Shown here: positions 24,051 through 35,956 of the stretch, piece after piece | How the letters are laid out: every line of letters begins with the position of its first letter | How positions within the stretch are numbered: the first letter of the stretch is position 1 | Translations under genes and position numbers: made by a program | Assembly: GCA_039602395.1 (NCBI GenBank) | Contig: JBCNJP010000019.1 | Coordinates: 9,805,542 to 9,869,541, forward strand | Origin: Deinandra increscens subsp. villosa | Taxonomy: Eukaryota; Streptophyta; Magnoliopsida; Asterales; Asteraceae | Direction of reading: 5' to 3' | Length of the DNA stretch: 64,000 nt | The notes under the pieces: generated by a model | Told to the model about the DNA's origin: nothing | What the model saw: the letters and a program-made list of their open reading frames with translations, nothing else | Databases searched by the model: none

Positions 24051-24395
24051 TATATCCTTCTAACTTGTGCATCTACACTACGGTGATGATCATAACGCTT
24101 TTGTCATCTCTGGACGAACCAATTTCTAAACAACCCTACACGAAAACTAAAATGGGTATGCATACATAGACACAACAATAAAAATAACATGAGTAGAAAG
24201 AATATACATGATCATAACACTCATGTTTCGTGTTGGAGACGAAGCAATTTCAAAATAATCCTACTAGAAAACTAAAACTAAAATGAATACACGAAGACAC
24301 CAATATAAATATGGAGTTTAAAAAGAAAAACCTAAGTAAACGTCATAAAAATCTCTTCTTGATGGGAGACTAGTCATGAAAAAATGAAAAAAGAG

Positions 24396-26965
24396 GTTAA
24401 TAACAAAAAAAAAAGTTAAAAACCTAAATGTAAACATTGACGCAATGATAAAAATTTAAAATGTGTTAAAATATCCAAAAATAATACATTGAAAAAGATG
24501 AAGAGAAACCATCTTTTTGAAATTTGTTTGTTAAAAAATATATATAAAAGTCAATCTTTTAAGGTGGTTGCGTATATTATTTAAAATGAAGTTCACTATT
24601 GTATGACTTTTCGGCTATAAAGTTGAAAAATGTGTCACGTAAGATGTGGTGTGATAATGAGAAACATTTGTAGTGAGTGAGTGATAGTGTGTAGTGGTGT
24701 GGTGGTATAAAGATGAAAAGTGTATCACGCACGATGTGGTGTGATGATGAAAAAAGTGTGAAGCTGATGACTGATAGTTATGTGAATATGAGGTTTTATT
24801 TAGAAAAGAGAAATATATGTGGCATGATTTGATTGGTGAAAAAAACAAAAAATAAAAGAAAGAACGAAAAAGGAAAACCAACACCCCACTACCGTTTTTC
24901 TGCTCATGGAGGAGGCATAACGCCCTCCGGGGCAGTGTTGAAGACGTTTTTGCGCCCAAAACGCCCCATCACAAGGCGATTACTATTAACACAGCAACTT
25001 CTGACACACGCATGTTAACACGATACGTCACGAAATTAAACAAATTTGGGTTTAAGTTAAATAAGTTTCGTGTCGTAAACATGTCAACACGTTTATTACA
25101 CGGCTAAAATCGTGTCTAAACGGGTTTCACATATTCTGACCTGTTTATGACACGATTAAACACGTTTACAATTTTAATAACTTTTTTATATAATGAATAA
25201 TAATAAGAGTCAAAATACTTTTATGATTTAAGATTTTGACCAACTTAAAAGTCAAATTCCTTTTATAAGTCTCTCAAATTTTTTCTGTTTTATATTCTTT
25301 AATTTAATTTATTTCGGTTTTCATTTTTAGGATATTAAATGTGTTTAAATAGATCGTGTCGTGTAACAAGTTTATAAACATGTTGGTTTTCGTGTTCAGA
25401 GAAAATGACATAATTAGCTAATCGTGTTTTTAATACCTGTGTTAATCATGCCGTGTCTTATTTAATCTGCATAACACGTTTGGACCTCTATTGTAAAGTC
25501 TAGATTACACACAGCCTTAGCAGAACAATAAAACGATTCTTTTTCTGTTTTTTATCTAACGGAATTTTTCTTTTTTGCTCTTTATTTGTTCTCAACAAAT
25601 TTTCTTTTCCTCTCCCCAATAAAATCATCACCCCAAGATCTCCATTTTTTTTAATTTCAACCAATTTACACATTTTCCTCTTACATTTTTACACTTGCCT
25701 CCTAAACCGTTGAGGTTGGTTTAGTATAGAGTGGATGCAAATGCTAGCAGGTAGATAAGCATAGAAGGGTCAATACCCTGTCTAAAATCATCTATTTGAG
25801 TAAATATTTACGGCCATCCATTATTTAGTTATTTAGTTTGAAACCACCAAATCGTCGAAACCGGTCATCAAATTGATTTTTTTTTTGTTACATTTTGTCA
25901 CTCAGTCTCAAAAAAATTATAAGTGTACTAAACTAGGTGGCGATTAGCGTGCATTGTCGCGGCACGTTATGACCAGATATATGTGGACATACAAAACAAT
26001 TAGACTTATAGTGACCTAAAGGGAATGAAAAAATATCGAACATATGAGCTCAATGTTAAAATTAAAAGTGAACCTGTTAAATTTCTTGAACAAAAGACCT
26101 TAGTAATAAAGCAAACAAAAAAACCGCTAACCTTTAAGAGTGAAAACATTGTTCAACATACTATTTACAAATGTATATAGGGTAATTGTTTTTATACCGA
26201 CCGGTCCGTTAATATACTTTTCAATATCTGATGTTAAATAATTTTACAAATTATATCAGTTTAATTATATTTGTGGGCTGTTTGTTTAATGAATTGGAAG
26301 GGATGTTGCACTTGTGAAAGAGATAATATTGGGAATTTGATTTAAATTCCACACATATTGTTTCCGTGGAGCTTGTAATTGGATTTGAATTTGGATGAAC
26401 ATGAGATAGGCGATGATAATTTAGTTTTCTTTAAACCATAGACGTTTTGTAATTTTGCAGCTTTAATTTTATTTTGAGAGTCTATGTTTGCAAATTACTT
26501 TGGACAATTTACTAATGAATTTTCTTTGTTTGGACAACTTGTACAAATTACAATAACCTAAAAAGCTCAAACATCAAATCAAATCGGAACCAAATCTTCC
26601 ATAGCGGTTTGGTTTGCTTTAGTTTTAAATTTTAATGTTTTATGTTTTGATTTCGATTTTCAAAACTAAAAAATTACTAATAGTTTTTTTTATAAAAAAA
26701 AACTATTTAAATCCGACTCTAAACACCCCCTAAAATATTTAACAGTTGGTGGTTGGGGACAGTGAAAATGGTTATGGGCAAAATGGGAAATATCACAAAA
26801 GAAGTGTTTCCTATGAACACAACAACTGTGTCCGATAAGGGAGGGTTGATTGGGTACAAAACTTGATAAACCAATACCCACATGTTTTTTTCTTAATTCT
26901 TTTTATAATTTCAACCACCCAAACACATTATGAAACATTTAAAGACTAATCGTATATAAATTTAA
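24396..26965. other. Non-coding repeat-rich DNA
   Basis: No gene recognised. 24640-24760 contains a partial direct repeat (AAAGATGAAAAGTGTATCACG and GATGTGGTGTGATAATG variants). 24900-24980 is a short GC-rich patch (CGCCCTCCGGGGC). 25010-25490 is full of CGTGTC/ACACGTTT motifs, a repeat style common in plant genomes whose class I cannot name. 25925-25970 has a GTGC/GCAC hairpin-like patch. The small frames at 24615-25018 and 26690-26881 show no domain. Confidence 0.5.
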
Positions 26966-27745
26966 AAAAAATTGGATTTAAATAATCCCAACTTTTAAGT
27001 GTTAATAATATCACTTTCAATAATAACTCCCAATGGTCATAACTTTCATCCTATTTACTAATAATGGTCCCGCCGTTGAAATATTTAACACCGTTAAATT
27101 TTTATCCATTCTTTTCAACCTCAATCTTTAATCCACCATAATTTTTTCAAATCTTGATGAAAAGTCAATTCGTAAGTTGCTATGAACTCGTGATGAAAAA
27201 CCTAACAAAACTAGATCTATATTGCTTAGGTTTTAAAGAGATTATGATGATGAACAAGAGCATCAAAGTTACATTTTTTTCATGACTTTGGATAAAAAAA
27301 TTGAGCATCAATTCCATTGTATTTGTGCTATTGGTCGATTCTGGCAGATTTAGCATGTTCTCACGAATCTACAGCAAGTTAGGGAATTGATTTTCATGGA
27401 GTTTTGATCGGATTTCAAATTTCACAACTTCATCTTCTTCATGAAGCTTCAACAATGGTGGATTAACCAATTTCTGATGGTTTTCAATGATTCTTGTAGC
27501 TATAGATTCGGGTTTTCATCACGAGTTCATAGCAACTTACGGATTGAATTTTCATTAAGTTTTGAAGAAATTATATTGGATCAAAGATTGGGGTTGAAAA
27601 GAAATCTTAACACCGTTAAGTTTTTTAACGTCGGGACCATTATTAGTAAATAAGGTGAAAGTTGGGACCATTGAGAGTTATTAGTAAAAGTAGGATTATT
27701 ATTGGTCAACCCTCAAAAGTTGGGATTATTTTAATCCAATTTTTC
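26966..27745. mobile_element. Long-TIR element, probable MULE MITE
   Basis: Outer arms start AATTGGATTTAAATAATCCC on the left and, inverted, AATTGGATTAAAATAATCCC on the right. They continue with CCAACTTTT, ACCGTTAA and GCTATGAACTCGTGATGAAAA matches for about 260 bases. Flanks TAAATTTAA (26957-26965) and TTAATTTAA (27746-27754) match at 8 of 9 positions, in keeping with a Mutator-type 9-bp duplication. No transposase is present; the short frame at 27441 is chance. Confidence 0.72.
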
Positions 27746-27829
27746 TTAATTTAATGACTAAATTAAAAATCATCTTATGTTAATTCCTTACTTAAACAAT
27801 TTGTTGTAGTTTTATCTTTTAGCTTTACT

Positions 27830-28340
27830 TTTTTTTTAAAGGCAATTAGCATTAAACGGGCAAAAATCTCTAGCAAGACGTTAGTGGTCGCCAAGGAGAC
27901 AAGACTTACATATTAAAAGAGTACCAAGAGTCTCAATCCACCGCTCAAGTTAATCAAATGAAACTCCAATTTTTTATCTTCTTAATCATGAAGTGAAGAG
28001 AAGAGTTCTTGACGTTGAAAATTGCCTTGTTCCTTTCCTTACAGATACACCAACACCTGGTTAAGAATATCGTATTGACCGCCTTGGCTTTTCTGCTCGA
28101 AAGGTTCCCAACTTGTGGACACTGAGCAAGTCGTTGACCGAGAAGAATACGACAGGTGGAATTATGCACCATTAAGCGATGATTTGCCATCAGAGAATGA
28201 GCAATCGGTTAAAATGTGGTAGATTCAGTCTCATCCCCGAGGCGATGGGAATGTTTCAGCGCTAAAGAGGAACTTTGGTGGGCAGCTTGTCCAAAGATGT
28301 TAGGTAGTATTCGAGACCAACCTAAAATCTTCAAGAGAAA
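27830..28340 (-). pseudogene. LINE 3' fragment (reverse transcriptase C-terminal tail)
   Basis: On the minus strand a frame (28190-27954) reads RCWCICKERNKAIFN, resembling the W-x-I-W-x-x-RN-x-x-IF motif at the end of plant LINE ORF2 proteins. It is followed by a 3' untranslated part and a poly-A tail, seen as a run of T at about 27828-27838 on the plus strand. It is truncated at its 5' side and not functional. The upstream limit is approximate because an LTR remnant lies next to it. Confidence 0.6.
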
Positions 28341-28720
28341 GGATAGAAGAAGAACACGAGATAACTTGTTTTTATTACGATGCTAACGATTACATTTTCA
28401 TCCTCCATTTATAGTGAGGTGACAAACAAATATAAAGGAAACTAGGAATGCAATAAAAGTAGTGAATGCCCTCTTGGACCAAGACTTCTAAACATGAGTT
28501 TAGCTCTTCCTTGACCGATAATTTAATTACTTTGCTTGACTTTTATTCTTTATAACCGTCAAAGGTTTAAATGACCGGTTTTCCAAATGACTCGCTTGGT
28601 CTAGCCGTTGGTCAAACGGTGGATCTTGCATGTGCTTCTTTGCATGGGCCATCGGTGGATCGTATCAATCACCGACCCCTTGAAAACTTCCTTCTCCTCA
28701 AGGACGGAATAATTTCCCCA
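28341..28720 (-). mobile_element. LTR-retrotransposon 3' end and LTR remnant, antisense
   Basis: Read on the minus strand, TTGAGGAGAAGGAAGTTTTC, then a purine-rich AAGGGG, then TGATTGATACG look like the end of an internal region, polypurine tract and LTR start. Further on come a TATA box (CTATAAATGG, about 28405 plus strand), AATAAAAACAAG, and CTTGAAGATTTTAGG. The 'GAGGAGAAGGAAG' style is familiar from plant Ty3-gypsy 3' ends. The plus-strand frame 28571-28846 is not a gene. No partner LTR was found. Confidence 0.5.
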
Positions 28721-28899
28721 TGGTGGTCTCGATTCGAGTCGTACACCAACATATGGGACGGTCTTCACATAGTACCATGGTGGTCGTCACTCATGTATTC
28801 CGGTAGCATTAAGAGTCTTATAGGACCTCTCAAATGCATCAAGTAAATGGACTTCTCTGGTGGGAACGTGGTTGGTTGTGTGTGTGACAGGCAATTGTA

Positions 28900-30460
28900 A
28901 TAGGGTTAGTATGAATTTTTGTTTGGCTTCATGGGTTAGGTGAACATGGATTTTTTGGTGGTGGGGGTTCCTTGGTCTGCTTTCATATAAAATAGTTATT
29001 CACACTTTTTAATTTCTTCATGAGTTGCATTAAGACTATTGTAATTAATCACTCTCTTCGCTCCTATATACCTTGTGTCACTCTTACTATTATTTCTTCA
29101 AATCTCTACACCATATGTCCATATTCATATTCATGCAAAGATTTTTCATAAACTTGACTAAATAATCGGGTTAATGTTGAAAAGAATAGCATACGCTAAG
29201 CATGTGTGATTTTAATTGCACCATACTCTATGTCATCTTCTCAAATGTATACCATTTTGCCCATAAAATGAGTACATATGCGCATGCACAAATGTAAGAA
29301 ATGACCCATGTCACTATGTCCATTTTTAACCTTTTCCTATGATTAAACAACAAAATAAGATATATAAATGAATATTTTTTAATAATATTTGTACAGTAAG
29401 TGCCATGTTTTAAAGTACAGAAAATTTACATAATTTAATTAAGTCATGATGCTTATTTCCTCTTGTTTTATTTAAACTGAGCTTAATTTTAGAGGAATTG
29501 CTTATTTATATATTTTATATATTACGTAATCCGCATGCTAAAAGGTGAATTACTTTTATTATCTGGGGCCTAATCATGTCTTCTGTTGTTTAACTAACTT
29601 GTTTTGGGTTGTTTCTAATACCAAATTGGTTTATAGATTCTGAAGGGGATAAAATCATGAAATAATAATCAACTTTTAAGTTTTAGTATTATTCATTGAT
29701 TTTTCTTGATTACATAAACCGTTTACGTTTCTAGTGCTATAACCTAAATCAAAGAATTACTCAACTCGATTATTATTTAGCGGTTTTGTTTTTTCATATT
29801 TAAATGCTACTTTGTGTTATTTCATATATAAACAAAGCACAACATGCTTTTTTTTATAGTAAAATAGTTTTTAATCGGGTCCAATCAGCATCTGTCACGT
29901 GGCAGACAATATATACATACTAGTTTTTTTAATCCCTGTATGTTACACGACACAGTTTAAAATAAAACTATAAATACATTTATAATCTACGACAATTATG
30001 TACTTTTATAACTATCTAAAAATTTCTCAGTAATTATAGATGGTCAGATGTTTTACGACAGATGGTCAGACGATCGAAGCTTTGGAGAACGGAGTGAGGA
30101 CTCTTGCCATAATAGGCACAGAAACCGAGATTGCGTCTAATATAGTTTCAGGTACATTCCTGGTAATAATATGCTTGTTTCTAAGTTAGTATGAGTTTAG
30201 TATCGCGTAATTTCGCTTGATAAATCGAGGGTTAGGACTAAGGAACTTTTTAGAATGAGACGACCTTAGTTAAAACGAGCGCTATATAATTTCCTGCGGA
30301 CTTGGAATTTGCATCAAGATGGAGGCATTATATAACGTTACGCATAGGATGTCTAACTAGTTTATTAAAAGTAAGTGATAAATAGTCGTAAATTATACTG
30401 ACTTTGTTGTGGTTAGAATAGTAATGTCATCCTACACTAAACTAATGCTAGTACACCTCT
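28900..30460. other. Non-coding AT-rich DNA
   Basis: No coding signal recognised. From about 30000 on, the base composition and phrases look like retroelement internal non-coding DNA. I could not tie this to a family. Confidence 0.45.
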
Positions 30461-30473
30461 AGTTGTACCAAGA
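30461..30473 (+). repeat. Target-site duplication of the LINE, left
   Basis: AGTTGTACCAAGA matches AGTTGTATCAAGA at 31529-31541 at 12 of 13 positions. Confidence 0.75.
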
Positions 30474-31528
30474 AAGCATGAAGCTTTTCCCCTACGCAGA
30501 ACGATATCTGGATATTGGAAACCCATACTCACCACCATACTTAAACTTCCTGAGGAGGGTGTAAACTTCGCGGAATTAGCCAACGGAGTGGATGGCACGG
30601 GCAGTTCGATCAAATTCTGGCAAGACTCTTGGTTGACTATAGGCGCTCTCAAAGACCTGTACCCTGCCCTCTATAGAATCGAAAAGAACAAGTCATGCAC
30701 GGTGGCCGAAAGAGTTAAAACGCTGAATGGTGTTAGAATCACATCATGGCGATGGAACAAAGGTACTTTAACCCTTTCTGAGGCAGCCTTTAAAGATCAG
30801 ATATCCCATCGTATCAGCCTCTATAACTTCAAAGAGGGATCAGACATGTGGATCTGGTATGGAAACAAAAATAAAGAATACACCACCTCTTCTGTACGAA
30901 AAATAATTGAAGGCAACCTGGAAACTTATGACTACAAGCATAAATGGTTCAATTGGGTTCCAAAGAAAGCAAACATTTTCACCTGGAAAGCGGCTCTACA
31001 TCGGATTCTGGTTAAAATGGAACTAAGGAAAAGATCGGTAGACATTCAAAATGCTCAATGCTCTTGGTGTAATACCCATGACGAATCTGTCTCACACGCT
31101 TTGCTACAATGTGAGAGGGCGACAAAAACGTGGGGACTGATTTCGAGATGGTGTAAATTATCACTTCCAATCACAGGTACAATCAAGCAACTAATGGAAT
31201 GGGCAAACACTTACGGGCAAAGCAGCAGAATGAGAGATGTTCTATTCCTCATAGTCACAGCTGGAATATGGAACATATGGAAAGGAAGAAACGCCAAAGA
31301 ATTCGAGAACCGGAACGTACATCCGGATGGCATGTTTGAGAACATTAAGATGGAGGCTTTCATATGGTTGAAGCACAAGGCCAAGTTTTCTGAGTTGGAT
31401 TGGGATAAGTTCTCCTGTTTTGGTTTGTATATGTCGTAAGGCTGATGATGTAATATTTGAACTTTTGTTTTTTTGCCTTAAGCTCCTTGCTTAGGTTGTT
31501 TCTAATGCATTTGCTGTTCAAAAAAAAA
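30474..31528 (+). pseudogene. 5'-truncated LINE, reverse transcriptase zinc-binding tail
   Basis: An open frame reads in from about 30474 (GYWKPILTTILKLPEEG), continues through the ATG-less GVDGTGSSIKFWQDSWL and ends at the TAA of 31437-31439. It contains YTTSSVRKIIEG, FNWVPKKANIFTWKAALHRI, CSWCNTHDESVSHALLQC (zinc-binding zf-RVT: C-x2-C-x7-H-x4-C) and IWNIWKGRNAKEFEN. These belong to the C-terminus of plant LINE ORF2. The endonuclease and catalytic polymerase parts are absent. A poly-A run (31519-31529) and a 13-bp target duplication confirm a 5'-truncated insertion. The remaining frame is intact, so insertion may be fairly recent. Confidence 0.87.
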
Positions 31529-31541
31529 AGTTGTATCAAGA
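31529..31541 (+). repeat. Target-site duplication of the LINE, right
   Basis: AGTTGTATCAAGA directly follows the poly-A and pairs with 30461-30473. Confidence 0.75.
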
Positions 31542-31980
31542 GTGTGGAGGATACGCCGCTGGTACATCCTGTATACATACATCTGAGGTATAACTAGAAG
31601 TGGACTAGAATTAGTTTCGTGTAAGTAGATACTACGGGCCGCTGTGGAAAACAAGGTTAATTGAATTTATGGATATAGATCACTTATTAGTAAGCAAGTA
31701 AGGGACTTTTGGAAATTCCAGAATGAAGATCAAGTCATGCAAAGAAACGTTCGACGTACGCAAAGGGTGAAATGAAGCAGTAGAAGTCTTATGGAGACGC
31801 GTTCTTCCAATGAGTTAGCAGATCGTTACAGTTGTGAAAGAGATTCCTCGAGCAAACGACTTAGAAATAATATCTTTTCGGTAAAATCATATTATATGTC
31901 GGGTTATCGTATATAGAAAGGCGTGTTGCGGTTCTAAATTTCAATTAGAAAGAAGGGTTAGGAGCATGATAGTTCCTTTA
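31542..31980 (+). mobile_element. Retroelement internal or LTR-derived remnant
   Basis: Begins with GTGGAGGATACGCCGCTGG, which recurs at 37492 and 37560 inside the LTR at 35367. A weak frame (about 31660-31760) reads like a degraded gypsy polyprotein tail, but I am not sure of it. The block is split from 35231 onward by the solo LTR insertion. Confidence 0.45.
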
Positions 31981-34900
31981 TGTAACACCCGTTACCCATA
32001 TTTCACTTTCTTACAACGTTTGCGGAAGATAGGCCCATTTTTTTTTGTACCCAAACCAGGGTTTTAAGTTCAAATCATACTTTATGAACTCTACCGATAT
32101 AATTATTCTTTATTAAAAACTTTCAATAAAAATTTCGGCATGACCTATTCGTAAGTTTGAGTATCCTTACGAAGGTCAACCTGTTTATCAACACGACGCA
32201 ACTTCAACACACATGACTAGAACTGACCATGTAATTGCAAAATCAAACAACCAAGAGACTCGAGGAGCTTAACTCCAAAATACAACCAAAAGGGTTAGCA
32301 GGACCCATTAAAGTCTACACGATCAATGTGTGACCTTACACCCCACTTTGTTGACCCCTTCCTGAGACTTGATCCACGAGCCTTGACCCACCTATCTTTA
32401 AATTGTACATCTTCCATTTCTTTCACCCGGTTCCAATTCCTCGCCAAGGCTCATAAGGCTTGGCCGCATCACGTCCTAGCCATCACATTCACTACCTACA
32501 TGGTTCACACCAAATAAGTTAGCCAATGCTAAGTGAGAACCCAACATTTAAATCATTCATCTAACACATAATTATTCTAATGAATATAACAATCATATAT
32601 CTCAAACCATGCCATTACTCAAGTGCATGGTAGGTTCAACACACGAGGACCCCATAGATGTCGTATATGCTTAACACAACTTATCTGGTATTTGATCCAC
32701 CTGTTCAATACCAACATCACACTATTATAACCAATAATATATCCAACATGTGATTGCCCCATTGGAGATCACCACCCATCTACTATGTACATCCACTTGA
32801 GGACCTGCCAAAGCTACAGGAAAACACACCACTCATAATTTCATTAGCCACCATTTAACACAACATAAGTTATGAACATCTTCCACTTACGTAGTATTTT
32901 AATTCTTACTTACTTAAGTGACCCCGTTAAGGGTAACACCACCAATTAACAATATAGAAAGTAAGTCATCGAATTACCTTTTGCTATCTATCCCAAACCA
33001 ATTTCAACCTAGCAAGAAGCTGAGGAGTGATTTCCATGTCCTACTCAACAAGAACAGCAACAGTACCACAAATATACAACACTTATATTCGGCATTGATT
33101 GCCTACACACCCCCGTGCGTATGCTATCATGCCAGTTGGCTCCCCCAACCTGCTTTCTTTATAAGAACAGCTACTACATGTTTAGGTATTAGTAATCTCA
33201 TATATACCATCTACATACCCCAACACATCATATCGATTGTCATGATTATATCATCTTATAATTTGGTTTGACAAGATAATCACATTTCCACTCATAACAC
33301 TACCTTTTGGAATAACCTTGTTAAGTATTACTTTACGACTTTATCAACTTGTTGGTAGTATATAAACTCTATTACTATCAACCAAGACATAGAAATAGCC
33401 CACATAATCACCAACTTACCCAACAGTACCACTAGCAACATGGGAAGTCTTTTAGCTCACGAGAGCCCCTACTCCCACCCTTTGATCAATTTATAATCCT
33501 ATTCAAACATCTTAATGTTTAGTTTGTATCTCATCACATTCTTATATTTGACCATTTACAATCTACTACAATATTTCGAACTCAACTCATGCGAATACGT
33601 CAACTTAAAAATCATGGATGAATTGATAATAACGATACGATGATTCGGGATAAACCCGACCATCTGACATAATGTATATATGCAAGTTGGGTTACTCACC
33701 TTTGCCACGTGTGATCTTATAACCTTGAATTATGAACCCCAACCTTTAACTCCGCTAGCCAGCCCTTTGCTAGATCATCATACAGGTTTAATACTCGAAC
33801 ACAGAGTTATCCTGCACTTTCTCAAACCTTGCTTTACCTGAATTCAACTTGTACATCTGAAAGTTAGTATAGAACTCCCAATGCACATAGTCTAAGGTCA
33901 TTATTTACCTGACCTCTTAAGATCAAGGTTGTCATCAACCATAATCATTCGATAAGAATTATACACACATACACCTTATCATTTCATATATCCCACTTGG
34001 TAACTATTATACCACATGAATTAACAAACATACATTTATCATACACAATTAATTCATCATGTAATCATATCAATTTAGCAACTGCTAAAGTCACCTAACA
34101 TGATATGAACTCCACTTTCATCACCTTGCTTATTAACCATAAAAATACAAGGTTACAAAATACCGAGTATCTTTAACCACATAATTCCAATTTACATGAT
34201 AAATCTAGTTATGTAAATCCCTACTAGATACATGTTAATAGCCACACAATTTATTAACAACATACTCCACTTTTGGACATAATGTCCCGTTATTTCTAAC
34301 CACGTGAGATCAATTTTTTTTTATACAATACACTATTTATTTCATTCGTAATAAGCAAATGAAATTAACAAGTTTCATCATCTTTTTGCATACTCACGAT
34401 TCAAAACTAGTATTCATGTAATTCACACAAAACTACTTCATGCAAGCTATGTTATGCTCCATCTATGATGTTTATCACTTTAACACAAACCATTACATGT
34501 TTTGTAAGTGACTTGACACCCAATCCATCCTACTTTCGTGATTTACATCCCAATTCAAAAGAAAAACTAACCATAATCATGTCATGCAACTTATCTCATA
34601 CACCAAATCGCATTTAATCATCATAACTCAGAAAGTTAGGGTTTTAATCCCTAAAATCGAGCCATGGAACTTCCCATTCACTGTTTAAAATCGCAATTCC
34701 CGTATCGTAACCCTCGAACTCGATTTTATCAAGAACAAGATGGATAAAACTCACCAAATCATGTTGTATCTCCCAGTCCAATTATGAATTCGAGCTGGAA
34801 TCCAGAAACCGCGATTCTTTGGTGCTCTAATTGCACCCTCACCATCGCCATCTTCTGGGTCGACGAGGGCAGAGGCGTCGACCTCCCTCTGCCTCGTTTC

Positions 34901-35225
34901 CCCCTTTTCTTTCTCCTTTTTTTTTTAACTCTTTTATTTGATTTTATTTCCTTAACCCACTAATTTGGTTTTAATCCAACTTACCCCCCCATAGTTTACA
35001 TTCTATTAATTTGAGACTAAAGTTAATAAATTTTCTACATAATAACTTTAGTCCCCTAACCTCATAACACCTTCAAACTTTAATCAATATTTTCTTTCAA
35101 AAACCTTTATAGACAAAAGTTTAAATCTAGTATTTCTTTGAATACTATTTCAACATGATCAACCATTTCGAGGGGAAATATAATTAAAATCATATTTTAA
35201 TTCCATTAAAACTCGGGGTGTTACA
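31981..35225 (+). mobile_element. Solo LTR, ~3.2 kb, probably Ty3-gypsy
   Basis: Starts TGTAACACCCG and ends CGGGGTGTTACA (TG...CA, inverted termini). It is flanked by a perfect 5-bp target duplication CTTTA (31976-31980 and 35226-35230), as expected for LTR retrotransposons. There is no second LTR and no gag or pol inside, so the best reading is a solo LTR left by recombination. LTRs of this length with TGTAACACCC starts are typical of some plant Ty3-gypsy (chromovirus-type) elements. Short frames at 32326 and 32918 are chance. Near the 3' end there is a GTCGACGAGG-rich patch (34858-34890) and a T-rich tract. Confidence 0.83.
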
Positions 35226-35230
35226 CTTTA

Positions 35231-35366
35231 GTTAAAGTATTATGAGTGCCTAGGTAAGATTCTGAATCAACCTAAGAAGAAAGGGGTGAAAGGAGAATAT
35301 CTCACTTATGAGTTATTCGTAAACGGAGGAGGTTTCGGGACAAAACCTTATTTAAGGGGGTAGAGT
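35231..35366 (+). mobile_element. Gypsy internal 3' end with polypurine tract
   Basis: TTTCGGGACAAAACC...TTTAAGGGGGTAGAG immediately precedes TGTAACATCCC. This arrangement is common at the 3' end of plant Ty3-gypsy elements (end of the internal region, polypurine tract, 3' LTR). It is the continuation of the DNA interrupted at 31980. Confidence 0.6.
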
Positions 35367-35956
35367 TGTAACATCCCAAAATTTGGGAAATACATGACTA
35401 ATTTGATAAATACATATGATATACGTGATGAAATGTGTAGAAAATGCATGTTTACCCATTACCGGGTAATAAATTGATAAAAGATGGTAATATACGGGTT
35501 GATTGATAGAATGAGATAAGTAAACGAGGTAGATACGTGTTTTATATCAAAGATAATTGATATAAATGATATTAACATGAAAAACGTAGTTAAACGTTTA
35601 TATGATAGAAATAAATAATAACCAGGAGATAATGACTTTACGTGATTACGTACATTATATTGAATACATGTGTAATTCTGTATTTGAATTGTATAGATGA
35701 ATGTGAAATATTCATTTGATGAATATATAAGTGGAAATACGTGTTTAATTAGTTAAAAGTGTAGAAATGCATGTTAAATAGCTAACGGAAAAGTAAAAGG
35801 GTTAAAAGTATAATTTATGTAAAGTTATAAACAATTGTTATTGTTATACGTATTTATAATTATTATAAGTATCTCGAGACTAAGAAAGTATTAGAAATAT
35901 GCCCCATAATATTTTAGAACATAAAATATTAAAAGGATGGAAGTTCGGGGGGGTGA

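Larger units (their letters stand above)
16940..24395 (+). repeat. Segmental duplication, copy 2
   Basis: Direct copy of 303-6160. From 17523 to about 21480 it tracks copy 1 with very few differences, including an indel in the G run near 19945. 16940-17510 and the part beyond about 21550 are visibly more diverged. It is longer because two TIR elements (21963-22727 and 22773-23623) inserted here only. The right edge lies near GACTAGTCATGAAAAAATG at about 24370-24395. No gene was recognised. Confidence 0.93.

Noticed and set aside
24900..24985. GC-rich patch as part of a gene or Harbinger MITE
   Set aside because: Only one possible end was seen (near 25500, CACACAGCC-TTA) and no matching left end.
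31981..35225. Reading this as a DNA transposon because of its TGTAACACCC/GGGTGTTACA inverted ends
   Set aside because: The 5-bp duplication and TG...CA ends fit an LTR better; inverted tips of this length are normal in LTRs.
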